Of a stretch of DNA of 64,000 nt, positions 46,662 to 57,140 are shown piece after piece. This DNA comes from Chryseobacterium echinoideorum (GTDB taxonomy: Bacteria; Bacteroidota; Bacteroidia; Flavobacteriales; Weeksellaceae). The notes beneath the pieces were generated by a model, which saw only the letters and a list, made by a program, of their open reading frames with translations, did not search any database and was not told the DNA's origin. A program made the position numbers and the translations under genes. Numbering within the stretch: position 1 is the stretch's first letter; every line of letters starts with the position of its first letter. The stretch lies in assembly GCF_007474535.1 (NCBI RefSeq), contig NZ_VKNW01000008.1, positions 1 to 64,000 on the forward strand. Reading direction: 5' to 3'.

Positions 46662-46994
46662 ATGAATCAACAAAAATTACCCAATGCTACAGCCGTATTT
46701 GTTCTAGGAATTGTTTCTATTCTGGGGTGTTGCTGCTATGGAGTTTTAGGACTTATTGCAGGTATTGTAGGTCTTGTGCTTTACAAGAAAGACATTGCAC
46801 TGTATAATGCCAATCCGTCTCTTTATTCTGATTACAGCAATCTGAATACGGGTAGAATCTTATGTATCATCGGTTTGATATTAAGCGCTCTTTATTTAAT
46901 AATCAACATCATTTTTATTGCTGTGTTCGGTTTTGAAGCACTTTCTGATCAGGAACTGATGCAGGAAAAAATGAGAGAGCTTTTAGGACAATAA
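46662..46994 (+). CDS. CCC-motif membrane protein
   Basis: The 110-residue protein carries ILGCCCYGVLG near 20-30, in the first of two transmembrane hairpins (about 12-40 and 65-92). It ends in a charged helical tail. This is the CCC-motif membrane protein family related to DUF4190. Function is unknown. It and the DUF2752 gene probably share a transcript that ends at the downstream terminator. Confidence 0.85.
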   Translation: MNQQKLPNATAVFVLGIVSILGCCCYGVLGLIAGIVGLVLYKKDIALYNANPSLYSDYSNLNTGRILCIIGLILSALYLIINIIFIAVFGFEALSDQELMQEKMRELLGQ

Positions 46995-47017
46995 GATATT
47001 ATAGATAAATAAAATCG

Positions 47018-47048
47018 CTGCTTTATTCTAAATAAAGCAGTTTTTTTT
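47018..47048 (+). terminator. Intrinsic terminator after the CCC-motif gene
   Basis: CTGCTTTATT (47018-47027) pairs with AATAAAGCAG (47031-47040) around CTA, followed by eight T. Confidence 0.92.
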
Positions 47049-47144
47049 GAGTAATCGACCATTTTCTTTAGTCATTGTTAAATTGAATTTATACTTATTT
47101 TTCTTTTTGGAATAATTATTGGCTTTTTTCTTAAAAATCATATT

Positions 47145-47528
47145 ATGAATTCAAACACCATTAAAACAATCGCAAAATATGGATTAGGTGCAATGTTGAT
47201 TACCGCAGGAATCGGACATCTGACTTTTGCAAGAAAAGAATTTCAGGCACAGGTTCCGGAATGGGTTCCGCTTGAAAAAGATGATACTGTTGTTTATTCG
47301 GGAATTGTAGAAATTGCGATGGGAACAGCCATTATTGCAGCGCCCAAAAAATATGAATCTCTCGTAGGAAAAATTGCTGCAGGATTGTTTACGGCGGTTT
47401 TTCCCGGAAATTATACCCAATATAAAGAAAGAAGAAATGCTTTCGGACTTGATTCTGATCATAAAAGATTAGCCAGACTTTTTATGCAGCCACTTCTTTT
47501 GCTTTGGGCAGTGAAATCTACGGATTAA
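47145..47528 (+). CDS. DoxX family membrane protein
   Basis: The 127-residue protein has four hydrophobic stretches and the DoxX-like opening YGLGAMLITAGIGHLTF, followed by V.YSGIVEIAMGTAIIAAP. DoxX-type proteins are small four-helix membrane proteins linked to quinone or thiol chemistry, though the role is unclear. The gene has its own terminator. Confidence 0.8.
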   Translation: MNSNTIKTIAKYGLGAMLITAGIGHLTFARKEFQAQVPEWVPLEKDDTVVYSGIVEIAMGTAIIAAPKKYESLVGKIAAGLFTAVFPGNYTQYKERRNAFGLDSDHKRLARLFMQPLLLLWAVKSTD

Positions 47529-47549
47529 TTAATTTAAATTAATATATTG

Positions 47550-47573
47550 ACCTGTTTTACAACAGGTTTTTTT
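47550..47573 (+). terminator. Intrinsic terminator after the DoxX gene
   Basis: ACCTGTT (47550-47556) pairs with AACAGGT (47561-47567) around TTAC, followed by T. Confidence 0.88.
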
Positions 47574-47577
47574 ATGA

Positions 47578-47603
47578 TTGATATATGAAATTGATTATAT
47601 TTG
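47578..47603 (+). promoter_or_regulatory. Candidate promoter of the toxin-antitoxin operon
   Basis: TTG (47578-47580), a 15-base spacer and TATATTTG (47596-47603, exact TAnnTTTG). The spacer is slightly short. Transcription would start near 47612, which excludes a start codon at 47585. Confidence 0.5.
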
Positions 47604-47635
47604 TATCAGTATTTTATATTAAAGTAAATAAGATT

Positions 47636-47968
47636 ATGATAGCTGAAATTGAAAAATTTATTGAAATACAAAATAATATAGAGGAGATTTTAAAGAAATC
47701 TCCTTTTAAAATGTCTTATATTATTGAAAAATCAGGAATTAAAAAGCCGACATTTTTTAAAAAGCTAAAAGAGAAAAGATTTACTCCTGAAGAACTTTTA
47801 ATCATTTCAAAAACTATTGAACCCATCTGGAAAAACGAAACTAAAGAAGAGATTCTTGAGTCACTAAAAAAAAGTGAAGAAGATTTTCAAAATGGTAGAG
47901 TTCATGATTACAAGGAAGTAATGGAAATGACAAGATTACGTTTGGAAAACTATAAAAATGGAAATTAA
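47636..47968 (+). CDS. Antitoxin of a type II toxin-antitoxin pair (helix-turn-helix)
   Basis: The 110-residue protein has an N-terminal helix-turn-helix region (KMSYIIEKSGIKKPTFFKKLKEKRFT, spanning the recognition helix) and a C-terminal tail with HDYKEVMEMTRLRLENY that could wrap around a toxin. It is encoded first and overlaps the toxin gene by 11 bases, the usual arrangement. I chose the ATG at 47636, because the upstream start lies before the predicted promoter. It probably represses its own operon. Confidence 0.78.
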   Translation: MIAEIEKFIEIQNNIEEILKKSPFKMSYIIEKSGIKKPTFFKKLKEKRFTPEELLIISKTIEPIWKNETKEEILESLKKSEEDFQNGRVHDYKEVMEMTRLRLENYKNGN

Positions 47969-48257
47969 TTTTTCTGACGAATCTCTTTCTGATTTAAGAA
48001 ATATTGAAGAATATCTTCTTAAAAAATGGAATATCAGCGTTTTTGAAAATTTTCTAATAAAATTAGATGAAGTTATTGATATTATTGCTGAAGGTAATGT
48101 AATCTTCCAAAATTATGAAAATACTAAATATCATAAAATTTTAATAACAAAACATAATACTTTGATCTATATTGTTGAAGACAATGTTTTAAAAATAATT
48201 AAAATTCTCCAAAATTATCAGGATCCATCAGAAAACTATGAATCCATTAAAGATTAA
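47958..48257 (+). CDS. RelE/ParE family toxin
   Basis: The 99-residue protein reads INFSDESLSDLRNIEEYLLKKW near the N-terminus and HKILITKHNTLIYIVEDN...IIKILQNYQDP near the C-terminus, the two conserved blocks of the RelE/ParE toxin fold. RelE relatives cut mRNA on the ribosome and ParE relatives attack gyrase; this one cannot be assigned to either. It shares the operon with the antitoxin, with an 11-base overlap. Confidence 0.83.
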   Translation: MEINFSDESLSDLRNIEEYLLKKWNISVFENFLIKLDEVIDIIAEGNVIFQNYENTKYHKILITKHNTLIYIVEDNVLKIIKILQNYQDPSENYESIKD

Positions 48258-48271
48258 AAACTTTTTTAATT

Positions 48272-49279
48272 GTGCACTTAAAATTTAAACCGATTATTTT
48301 TGTTATCCTGTTTGTCCTGATGGGATTTTATGGTATTCAGGATATTAAACTAATATATCCGTCTTATTTTCCTAAGCCGGTTTATAGTTTTAAGAAAAAT
48401 CCGCTCAAGAGTTCTACGATAGAGTTGGGAAGAAAGCTTTTTTATGATCCAGTTTTATCACGGAATAATACTATTTCCTGCTCTTCCTGTCATAATTCTG
48501 CACAGGCATTTTCCCACGCAGGAAATCATTTGAGTAAAGGCATTGAAGATGGAATAGGAGAGAGGAATTCACCGGCGATCTTTAATCTGGCATGGCAAAA
48601 AACTTTCATGTGGGACGGAGTGGTGACCAATATTGATGTGCAGGCTTTAGCTCCGATCAATCATCCTAAAGAAATGGGAGAAGACATCAATGCGGTAGTC
48701 AGAAGACTGAATAAATCAAAAGAATATAAAACGCTTTTTTACAAAAGCTTCGGTGACAGCATTGCAACAGCAGCACGTGCTATGAAAGCACTTTCGCAGT
48801 TTCAGCTCACCTTTGTTTCAGCTGACTCCAAATATGATAAAGTAAAACAGAAAAAAGCTCAGTTTAGCCAATCTGAGCAGGCTGGTTACAAGCTTTATAA
48901 ATCAAACTGCAGCTCATGTCATACAGAGCCGCTTTTTTCAACCTATAATTTTGCCAACAACGGGCTTCCTATTGATCCGACACTTAATGATTACGGAAGG
49001 TGGAATAAGACGATGGAACCGAAATATAAACAGATGTTTAAAATCCCGAGTCTTAGAAACCTTGCTTTTACTTATCCTTATATGCATGACGGAAGGTTTA
49101 AAACTCTGGATGAAGTTCTGGATCATTACGAAAAAGGAATCGAAAAATCTCCTACTTTATCAGCTCAGCTTCAAAAACCAATTATTTTTAGTGCAAAGGA
49201 GAGGGCTGATCTTCTGCAATTTTTGGCGGCTTTGAATGATTCTGCATTTATTTCAAATGCGGCGTATCAGAAAAGATAG
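48272..49279 (+). CDS. Di-haem cytochrome c peroxidase (MauG/CcpA family)
   Basis: The 335-residue protein has a hydrophobic N-terminal segment that acts as signal or anchor. It has two haem-binding CxxCH motifs (CSSCH near 69-73 and CSSCH near 213-217), plus the LGRKLFYDP and GERNSPAIFN family signatures. It reduces hydrogen peroxide in the periplasm with electrons from cytochrome c. Start is a GTG at 48272; the downstream internal ATG would cut the signal segment. It lies after the toxin-antitoxin pair. Confidence 0.92.
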   Translation: MHLKFKPIIFVILFVLMGFYGIQDIKLIYPSYFPKPVYSFKKNPLKSSTIELGRKLFYDPVLSRNNTISCSSCHNSAQAFSHAGNHLSKGIEDGIGERNSPAIFNLAWQKTFMWDGVVTNIDVQALAPINHPKEMGEDINAVVRRLNKSKEYKTLFYKSFGDSIATAARAMKALSQFQLTFVSADSKYDKVKQKKAQFSQSEQAGYKLYKSNCSSCHTEPLFSTYNFANNGLPIDPTLNDYGRWNKTMEPKYKQMFKIPSLRNLAFTYPYMHDGRFKTLDEVLDHYEKGIEKSPTLSAQLQKPIIFSAKERADLLQFLAALNDSAFISNAAYQKR

Positions 49280-49298
49280 ATAAATCAGTTAAATATGA

Positions 49299-50606
49299 TT
49301 AATAAGCAATTTCCATTTTTACCTTTTTATTTTTGAGTCTTTCGGTGCTTAGCTTTTTCAATAATGAATTAACTTTACTTCGGGAAACAGCAACATAAGA
49401 AGTCGTGTCTTTTACTTCAATTAATCCGACATCATCTTTCTGAAGTTCTCCTTTTTTCATCAGAAAACCTACAATATCTACTTTATTGACTTTATCTTTT
49501 TTTCCTGCACTGATATAAATCGTCTGGAACGGAGTTTTTTCCGGAACTTTGGAAAATTCTTTTACGTCTTCAACCGGAATATCGTTTTTGATGAAAGGAA
49601 AATTCTCTTCTTCCGTCATAATAAGATAGACAAAACCTTTGGCATTCATTCTTGCAGTTCTTCCGTTTCTGTGAATAAAAGCATATTCTTTGGGCGGAAG
49701 CTGATAATGAACGATAGATTCCACTTCAGGAACATCCAGCCCTCTTGCTGCCAAATCTGTTGTAATTAAAACTTTTGCGGAATCGTTTCTGAATTTGAGT
49801 AAAGCACGTTCTCTTTCATCCTGTTCCATCCCGCCGTGAAAAGTTTCACGGTCAATGCCTTTATCTTTTAAAAGCTCGGAAATACGGTCAACAGCTTCTC
49901 TGTGATTACAGAAAATAAGCGTTCTTTTGTTGCCGATTTTACAAATCAGATGAAATAAAGTATCCAGTTTTTCTTCTGAAATGGTCATTACTTTTCTCAG
50001 TTGAATATCGGGTTTATTTTCTCCCAGTTTCAGGAAATCAACCAATTTTTCATTCTGAAGTCCTGTAAATTTTGGAATTTCATTCATCGCTGTGGCGGAA
50101 GTCAGGATTCTTTGGGATAAACCTTTTAAATTTCCGATAATATATTCCATATCTTCCTGAAAGCCCAATTCCAAAGCTTTGTCAAATTCATCCAAAACTA
50201 AAGTTGTAATGGTAGAAGCATCAAAATTTCTATTTTGAAGATGGTATTTTATTCTTCCCGGTGTTCCGATAAGTACAGCAGGAGCTTCAGTCAGATTATT
50301 GATTTCAATTTTTTTATCGTGTCCTCCGTAGCAGACAGAAACTTTGAAGTCTGTTCCCATTGTTTTGAAAACCTGCTCAATCTGCAACGCCAATTCTCTT
50401 GCCGGAACCAATATCAAAGTCTGAATTCCTCTTGATTCTTTTTTAAGATTTCTAAAAACCGGTAACAGAAATGCCAGTGTTTTTCCAGAACCTGTCGGAG
50501 ATAATAAAATAACATCCGTATTGTTTTCTGTTGCTTTGAATGCAGATTTCTGCATCTGATTCATCTCCTGAATTTTGAGATTCTGATAAATTGACTGTAA
50601 TTCCAT
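49299..50606 (-). CDS. DEAD-box RNA helicase, DbpA-like
   Basis: The 435-residue helicase has the Q-motif region, Walker A SPTGSGKT near 36-43, PARELALQ near 66-73, TPGRI near 113-117, SAT near 169-171 and the C-terminal helicase motifs (DLAARGLDVP, HRNGRTAR). The motif II residues are DEFD rather than DEAD. The last 75 residues form a DbpA-like RNA-recognition domain (GELQKDDVGLIEV ... KKVKMEIAY). DbpA acts on 23S rRNA during 50S assembly. It is transcribed away from the PaaI gene. Confidence 0.9.
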   Translation of the reverse strand: MELQSIYQNLKIQEMNQMQKSAFKATENNTDVILLSPTGSGKTLAFLLPVFRNLKKESRGIQTLILVPARELALQIEQVFKTMGTDFKVSVCYGGHDKKIEINNLTEAPAVLIGTPGRIKYHLQNRNFDASTITTLVLDEFDKALELGFQEDMEYIIGNLKGLSQRILTSATAMNEIPKFTGLQNEKLVDFLKLGENKPDIQLRKVMTISEEKLDTLFHLICKIGNKRTLIFCNHREAVDRISELLKDKGIDRETFHGGMEQDERERALLKFRNDSAKVLITTDLAARGLDVPEVESIVHYQLPPKEYAFIHRNGRTARMNAKGFVYLIMTEEENFPFIKNDIPVEDVKEFSKVPEKTPFQTIYISAGKKDKVNKVDIVGFLMKKGELQKDDVGLIEVKDTTSYVAVSRSKVNSLLKKLSTERLKNKKVKMEIAY

Positions 50607-50684
50607 GCTGCAAAGGTAAGCGAAAGATTTTTACTGTAAATTGAATAAATTTAAAGAAATTTGCTAAGAATTAAAGCTTAAAAA

Positions 50685-51107
50685 ATGTCTCCCGAAAAAA
50701 GAAAGCTCATTACCGACAGTTTCAACCGTTCCGAAACATTAAAATTCTACAAAGCAGAATTACTGGAAGCTGAAACCGATTTTATTTCCATCAAAATTCC
50801 GAAAATGGAACTTATGACCAGAAAGGCAGGAATGTTCAACGGTGCCATGATTGCTTCTCTGGTGGATGTTTCTTCCGGTTACGCAGCAGTAAGTCATTAC
50901 GAAGAAGATTGCTACGTTGTGACGGTTGAGCTTAAAGTTAATTATTTGCGTCCTGCAATGGGCGATGCTTTGGTTTCAAAATCTTATGTTGTAAAAGGAG
51001 GTTCTAAAATCAGTGTGATCAGAACTGAAATTTATACTATTCAGGACAATAATGACCATGAAAGTCATGTGGCTACTTCTTTGGTAACGATGATGAAAAT
51101 TAAATAG
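50685..51107 (+). CDS. PaaI family thioesterase
   Basis: This 140-residue hotdog-fold enzyme has the PaaI-like core GMFNGAMIASLVDVSSGYAAVS near 49-70, with N52 and D61 placed at the usual catalytic positions, and KVNYLRPAMGD near 90-100. It should hydrolyse small acyl- or aryl-CoA thioesters in the cytoplasm. The substrate is not deducible. No phenylacetate genes are adjacent. Confidence 0.87.
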   Translation: MSPEKRKLITDSFNRSETLKFYKAELLEAETDFISIKIPKMELMTRKAGMFNGAMIASLVDVSSGYAAVSHYEEDCYVVTVELKVNYLRPAMGDALVSKSYVVKGGSKISVIRTEIYTIQDNNDHESHVATSLVTMMKIK

Positions 51108-51157
51108 CAGCTGTAATTAAAAAGTTTTTTATAATTTTAATAAATAAATTTTAATAT

Positions 51158-51499
51158 ATGAATCTTATTATTCGTTTGCTGATTACCGCAATAGTTGCAT
51201 TTTTTCTTACGAAACTTTTGCCTGGCGTTCACTTTCAGAGCTTTTCGGCGGCAGTTATTTTCGCAGTTGTGCTGGGAATTTTAAATTTGATTGTAAAGCC
51301 TATTCTGAGTCTTTTCAGTCTTCCGCTTACGATCATTACATTAGGCTTTTTTGCATTGGTCATTAATGCAATTATTGTTCTTATCGCAGATTATTTTATA
51401 GACAGCATGAATGTTGACGGATTTTGGTGGGCTTTTATATTCAGTATTGTTTTATCAGTCATTACTTCTCTGGCAAATTCCATGTTTTCAGAAGATTAA
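51158..51499 (+). CDS. Phage-holin-fold membrane protein (YvlD-like)
   Basis: The 113-residue protein has four transmembrane helices and the family pattern NLIIRLLITAIVAFFLTKLLPGVH, LGILNLIVKPIL and LPLTIITLGFFALVINAI. It belongs to the phage-holin-4-2 superfamily of uncertain cellular role. Despite the family name there is no phage gene in the surroundings, so this is a normal cellular gene. Confidence 0.88.
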   Translation: MNLIIRLLITAIVAFFLTKLLPGVHFQSFSAAVIFAVVLGILNLIVKPILSLFSLPLTIITLGFFALVINAIIVLIADYFIDSMNVDGFWWAFIFSIVLSVITSLANSMFSED

Positions 51500-51530
51500 T
51501 GATCGTAATTCTTCAATGGATTAAAAACAA

Positions 51531-51558
51531 AAAAGTTCGGCAATTTTGCCGAACTTTT
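51531..51558. terminator. Bidirectional terminator between the holin-fold gene and icd
   Basis: Perfect 12-bp arms AAAAGTTCGGCA (51531-51542) and TGCCGAACTTTT (51547-51558) with an ATTT loop. Confidence 0.93.
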
Positions 51559-51577
51559 CCTTTATATGTAATAAGAA

Positions 51578-53809
<2,232 letters not shown>

Positions 53810-53937
53810 TTATTGTTTGAAATTTAAGATTCACAAATTTAGTTAAAATTTAATTTTTTTACTTTAATAATCAATGAGATTTTATACTTTAAGAATTATT
53901 TAACCTTTAATTCAAACGAAAACATCTGAATTTTGAA

Positions 53938-53945
53938 TAAATTTG
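53938..53945 (+). promoter_or_regulatory. Candidate -7 element of tpx
   Basis: TAAATTTG is an exact TAnnTTTG match, 19 bases before the tpx ATG. The -33 element is unclear. Confidence 0.45.
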
Positions 53946-53964
53946 AGAAAATAAAAAATAAATT

Positions 53965-54462
53965 ATGTCAAAAATTACCTTGAAAGGAAACGAAGTAAAT
54001 ACTATAGGAAATCTTCCTGAAGTTGGTTTTACAATAAGAGACTTCGCTTTAGTAGATGCAGGTCTGAATGTAAAGACTCTTGAAAATTTTGAAGGAAAGA
54101 AAAAAGTATTCAATATTTTCCCAAGTATTGATACGCCTACCTGTGCATCTTCTGCAAGAAAGTTTAACGAGCAGGCTTCTGCATTAGACAATACGGTAGT
54201 CATTAATGTTTCTAAAGATCTGCCTTTCGCATTGGGAAGATTTTGTGCTGCCGAAGGCTTAAATAATGTGGAAACATTGTCAGATTTCAGAAGCAGTTTT
54301 GGAGATGATTATGAAGTAACAATTACCGATTCTCCTATGAAAGGACTTCTAAGCCGTGCCGTGATCGTGACGGATGAAAATAATAAGGTAATCTATACTG
54401 AGCAGGTTTCGGAAATTGCTGACGAGCCAAATTATGAGGCAGCTCTGAATGCTTTAAAATAA
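53965..54462 (+). CDS. tpx: Thiol peroxidase Tpx
   Basis: Tpx is an atypical 2-Cys peroxiredoxin that reduces peroxides with thioredoxin. The peroxidatic C60 is in PSIDTPTCASSARKFN and the resolving C94 in GRFCAAEG; the spacing of 34 residues matches Tpx. R-containing LLSRAVIV near 130-137 is also conserved. At 165 residues it has the standard length. It is transcribed alone, divergently from icd, and ends in a clear terminator. Confidence 0.96.
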   Translation: MSKITLKGNEVNTIGNLPEVGFTIRDFALVDAGLNVKTLENFEGKKKVFNIFPSIDTPTCASSARKFNEQASALDNTVVINVSKDLPFALGRFCAAEGLNNVETLSDFRSSFGDDYEVTITDSPMKGLLSRAVIVTDENNKVIYTEQVSEIADEPNYEAALNALK

Positions 54463-54486
54463 TGAAATTATTTCTCATGAAATTGA

Positions 54487-54518
54487 ATCATTCTGTTATT
54501 TAATAGAATGATTTTTTT
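54487..54518 (+). terminator. Intrinsic terminator after tpx
   Basis: An 11-bp stem (54487-54497 with 54502-54512, one G-T pair) is followed by seven T. Confidence 0.88.
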
Positions 54519-54625
54519 ATTTTTGTACCTAAACACAATAACTCATAATTAGAAAAATAAGTTTGTAATCATTTGTTTTTCTGTTTTTAAGGAAACATGT
54601 TTCTTCAAACGTAGGAATCTATTGA

Positions 54626-54855
54626 GATTCTGATTTTGAAAGAGAAATTGTTTTAGGTAAAACTGATGATCACAGAATTCCGGGTTATAATGGTCAGCAT
54701 ACGAAAAATGCCCTCAATGCAAATTTGAAAAATCTTTCATATATTCAACAAAGAAAAAAGATAACCCGAATGCTTTGGATATCACATTAGTAATTTATTC
54801 CGTATCTACGAGTGTAGAAAATTTGCTTACGATATTTGGGGCGAAAGGTAAATAG
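54626..54855 (+). pseudogene. Frameshifted gene remnant
   Basis: The 506-base gap between tpx and the cyclase gene contains broken coding sequence. One frame (54626-54790) reads from DSDFEREIVLGKTDDHR through NGQHTKNALNANLKNL to the A-rich run near 54751-54759. Another frame (from that run to a TAG at 54853-54855) continues KDNPNALDITLVIYSVST to TIFGAKGK. A single-base change in the A-run would join them. No plausible start codon or promoter is present upstream. I do not recognise the product. It could also be a sequencing error in a real short gene. Confidence 0.55.
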
Positions 54856-55010
54856 GGCTGTAAGAATAAAAACTGAATACTTGTGAGATAATGTATAACT
54901 TAATAGAAGGTGATTTTCTTTTGAATATTGAGCAAGATAGAAATCAACGGTAAAGACGCAATGGATACATGTTTTGTAACTTAGACTACTTAAATTTAAT
55001 TGATAAAATT

Positions 55011-57023
55011 TTGAAAAAAAATATACTTTTTACATCTTTACTTTTCGCATTTACAGTATTGCAGAACTTTTGTTTTGCCCAAAATTCTTTTGAAAAGCCA
55101 AAAGTTTTTACTGAGAAGGAAATTAAAGATGGAGTATCCATTGAAGAAGCAAGTAAATTTATTGCAGGTGATAATCCTGCTTTTGCTTTAAAGGACTTTA
55201 ACGATTCTGCTTGGGAATATAAAAAATTTACTTCTAAAAATGTTTATAATAAAGATCGGGTTTATTGGGTTCGGTACTATTTTAAGATAGATTCTTTAAT
55301 AATAAATAAACCATTATGTCTGGATATAAAACAGCTTGGTGCCAGCGAAATTTACCTTAATGGAGAAAAAATAGAAACTATTGGCAAAATTGGGGCAGAG
55401 AACTCAAGAAAATTTAAAATAAGAAACAATATTCCGGAGTTATTTACATTTGATAACACCGAGGTCAATGTTTTAGCAATCAGATTTTTGCCTATCATAA
55501 AATCTAAGAAATCGAAGACGATTAATTACAGTCCTGTAGCTTTAGATGTAAATTTGATTTCCGCTAATAAATTTTTGCAAGATAAAGTGGAAATGGTACA
55601 GGGATTCAACTTTATAACAATGTTGATTTGTGGTATTTTTTCGGCATTAGGTTTCATTCATTTGCTTTTATTTTTATTTTACAGAAAAGCAATTTACAAT
55701 TTGTATTTTTCAGTGTATAACCTTTCTATAGGCTTGCTTAGCTACATGGTTCTTTCGTTTTACGATATGACAGATCCGTCATATATAAATACATATACTT
55801 TCTTTTCTTTCCTTTCCATATTGGCTTTTGGAGCATCACTCACAGGCTTTGTTAACACTTTATTTGGGAGAAGTAAAATCAGATTAAAAGTTTTATTAAT
55901 CATTGCCGCTTTTCTTTTGCTTCTATATTATTTCAGTGCAAGTGCTGCCATAAGTGGTGTTTTATTTTATATATTTTTCGTTTGGTTCGAGTCATTTTAT
56001 CTTACTGTACGAGCCATGATACGAAGAGAAAAATCTGCATTCATCGTAGGTGGAGGAATTCTTACCTTCTTCGCTATTATTATTCTTGCCATCATTATTA
56101 ATATTTTAGATTCATTAAATATTTCTACTCCTAAAATGCTTTCTGAAGATACGTTCGGAACTGTTGTTTTAATTTTGATACTTGTAAGCTTTCCTATTTC
56201 TATCTCTGCTTATCTGGGATGGCAGTTTGCCTCAACCAATTTAAGCTTAGTAAAGCAGTTGGATGAGGTCAAAAGACTTTCCGATATCAATTTAAAGCAG
56301 GAACAGGAAAAACAGCAGATTCTTCAGGATCAAAATGATTTGCTTGAAAATCAAGTTGATGAACGTACTTTTGAACTGCAGAAAGAGAAACAGAAAACAG
56401 AAGATTTACTGCTTAATATTCTACCGCATGAAGTAGCTGAAGAATTGAAAGAAAACGGAAGCTCAAAAGCAAAGTATTATGATGAGGTTACTGTTTTATT
56501 TACTGATTTTGTTAATTTTACCCAAAGTTCAGAGAAAATGGGTGCCGAAAAAATGTTGGTTGAGCTCAATGAATGTTTTACCGCCTTTGATATGATTATG
56601 GAAAAACATGGCTTGGAAAAAATTAAAACCATAGGTGACGCTTATTTAGCGGTTTGCGGATTGCCGATTAAAAACGAAAATCACGCCTATCAGACAGTTT
56701 TAGTAGCTTTTGATATCATTAAGTTTATTGAAGAGAGAAAGAAAACCAATCCGGATGTTTTAGATATAAGAATAGGCATTAATTCAGGTTCTCTGATTGC
56801 AGGAATTGTGGGGGTAAAAAAATTCGCTTATGATATTTGGGGAGACACCGTAAATACTGCCGCAAGAATGGAACAGAATAGTGAAAAAGGGAAAATAAAT
56901 ATATCAGAATCAACGTATCAATTGGTAAAAGAAAAAATAAACTGCGAATACAGAGGGAAAATCCACACCAAAGGAAAAGGCGATATGGATATGTATTTTG
57001 CAATTGAAATTGATAAAAATTGA
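55011..57023 (+). CDS. Membrane adenylate cyclase (7TM plus class III catalytic domain)
   Basis: The protein has a signal peptide (MKKNILFTSLLFAFTVLQNF...AQ), an extracytoplasmic beta domain (about 25-195), seven hydrophobic helices (about 200-410) and a coiled coil (415-475). The class III cyclase domain starts near 480. Every catalytic residue is present: metal-binding D499 (LFTDF) and D543 (TIGD), adenine-selecting K539 and D608 (YDIWGD), and N615 and R619 (NTAARM). The K/D pair predicts ATP, not GTP. The layout resembles 7TMR-DISM receptors. A start at 54969 (ATG) is possible but would place 14 residues ahead of the signal peptide; the TTG at 55011 gives a canonical one. Confidence 0.88.
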   Translation: MKKNILFTSLLFAFTVLQNFCFAQNSFEKPKVFTEKEIKDGVSIEEASKFIAGDNPAFALKDFNDSAWEYKKFTSKNVYNKDRVYWVRYYFKIDSLIINKPLCLDIKQLGASEIYLNGEKIETIGKIGAENSRKFKIRNNIPELFTFDNTEVNVLAIRFLPIIKSKKSKTINYSPVALDVNLISANKFLQDKVEMVQGFNFITMLICGIFSALGFIHLLLFLFYRKAIYNLYFSVYNLSIGLLSYMVLSFYDMTDPSYINTYTFFSFLSILAFGASLTGFVNTLFGRSKIRLKVLLIIAAFLLLLYYFSASAAISGVLFYIFFVWFESFYLTVRAMIRREKSAFIVGGGILTFFAIIILAIIINILDSLNISTPKMLSEDTFGTVVLILILVSFPISISAYLGWQFASTNLSLVKQLDEVKRLSDINLKQEQEKQQILQDQNDLLENQVDERTFELQKEKQKTEDLLLNILPHEVAEELKENGSSKAKYYDEVTVLFTDFVNFTQSSEKMGAEKMLVELNECFTAFDMIMEKHGLEKIKTIGDAYLAVCGLPIKNENHAYQTVLVAFDIIKFIEERKKTNPDVLDIRIGINSGSLIAGIVGVKKFAYDIWGDTVNTAARMEQNSEKGKINISESTYQLVKEKINCEYRGKIHTKGKGDMDMYFAIEIDKN

Positions 57024-57140
57024 TCGTCAATTGTTTTCCTTAGCTCATTGAAAAGCCTTTGCGAAATAAAAATATACAGAATAATATTCAAAGAAATCTT
57101 TACGTTTAAATAAATAAAAAAAATATTTTCTATTTTAAAT

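Noticed and set aside
51158..51499. Phage gene (holin)
   Set aside because: The fold is shared with chromosomal YvlD-type proteins, and no other phage genes are present.
54969..55010. ATG start for the adenylate cyclase
   Set aside because: It places 14 residues before a canonical signal peptide that starts at the TTG at 55011. Not excluded, only less likely.
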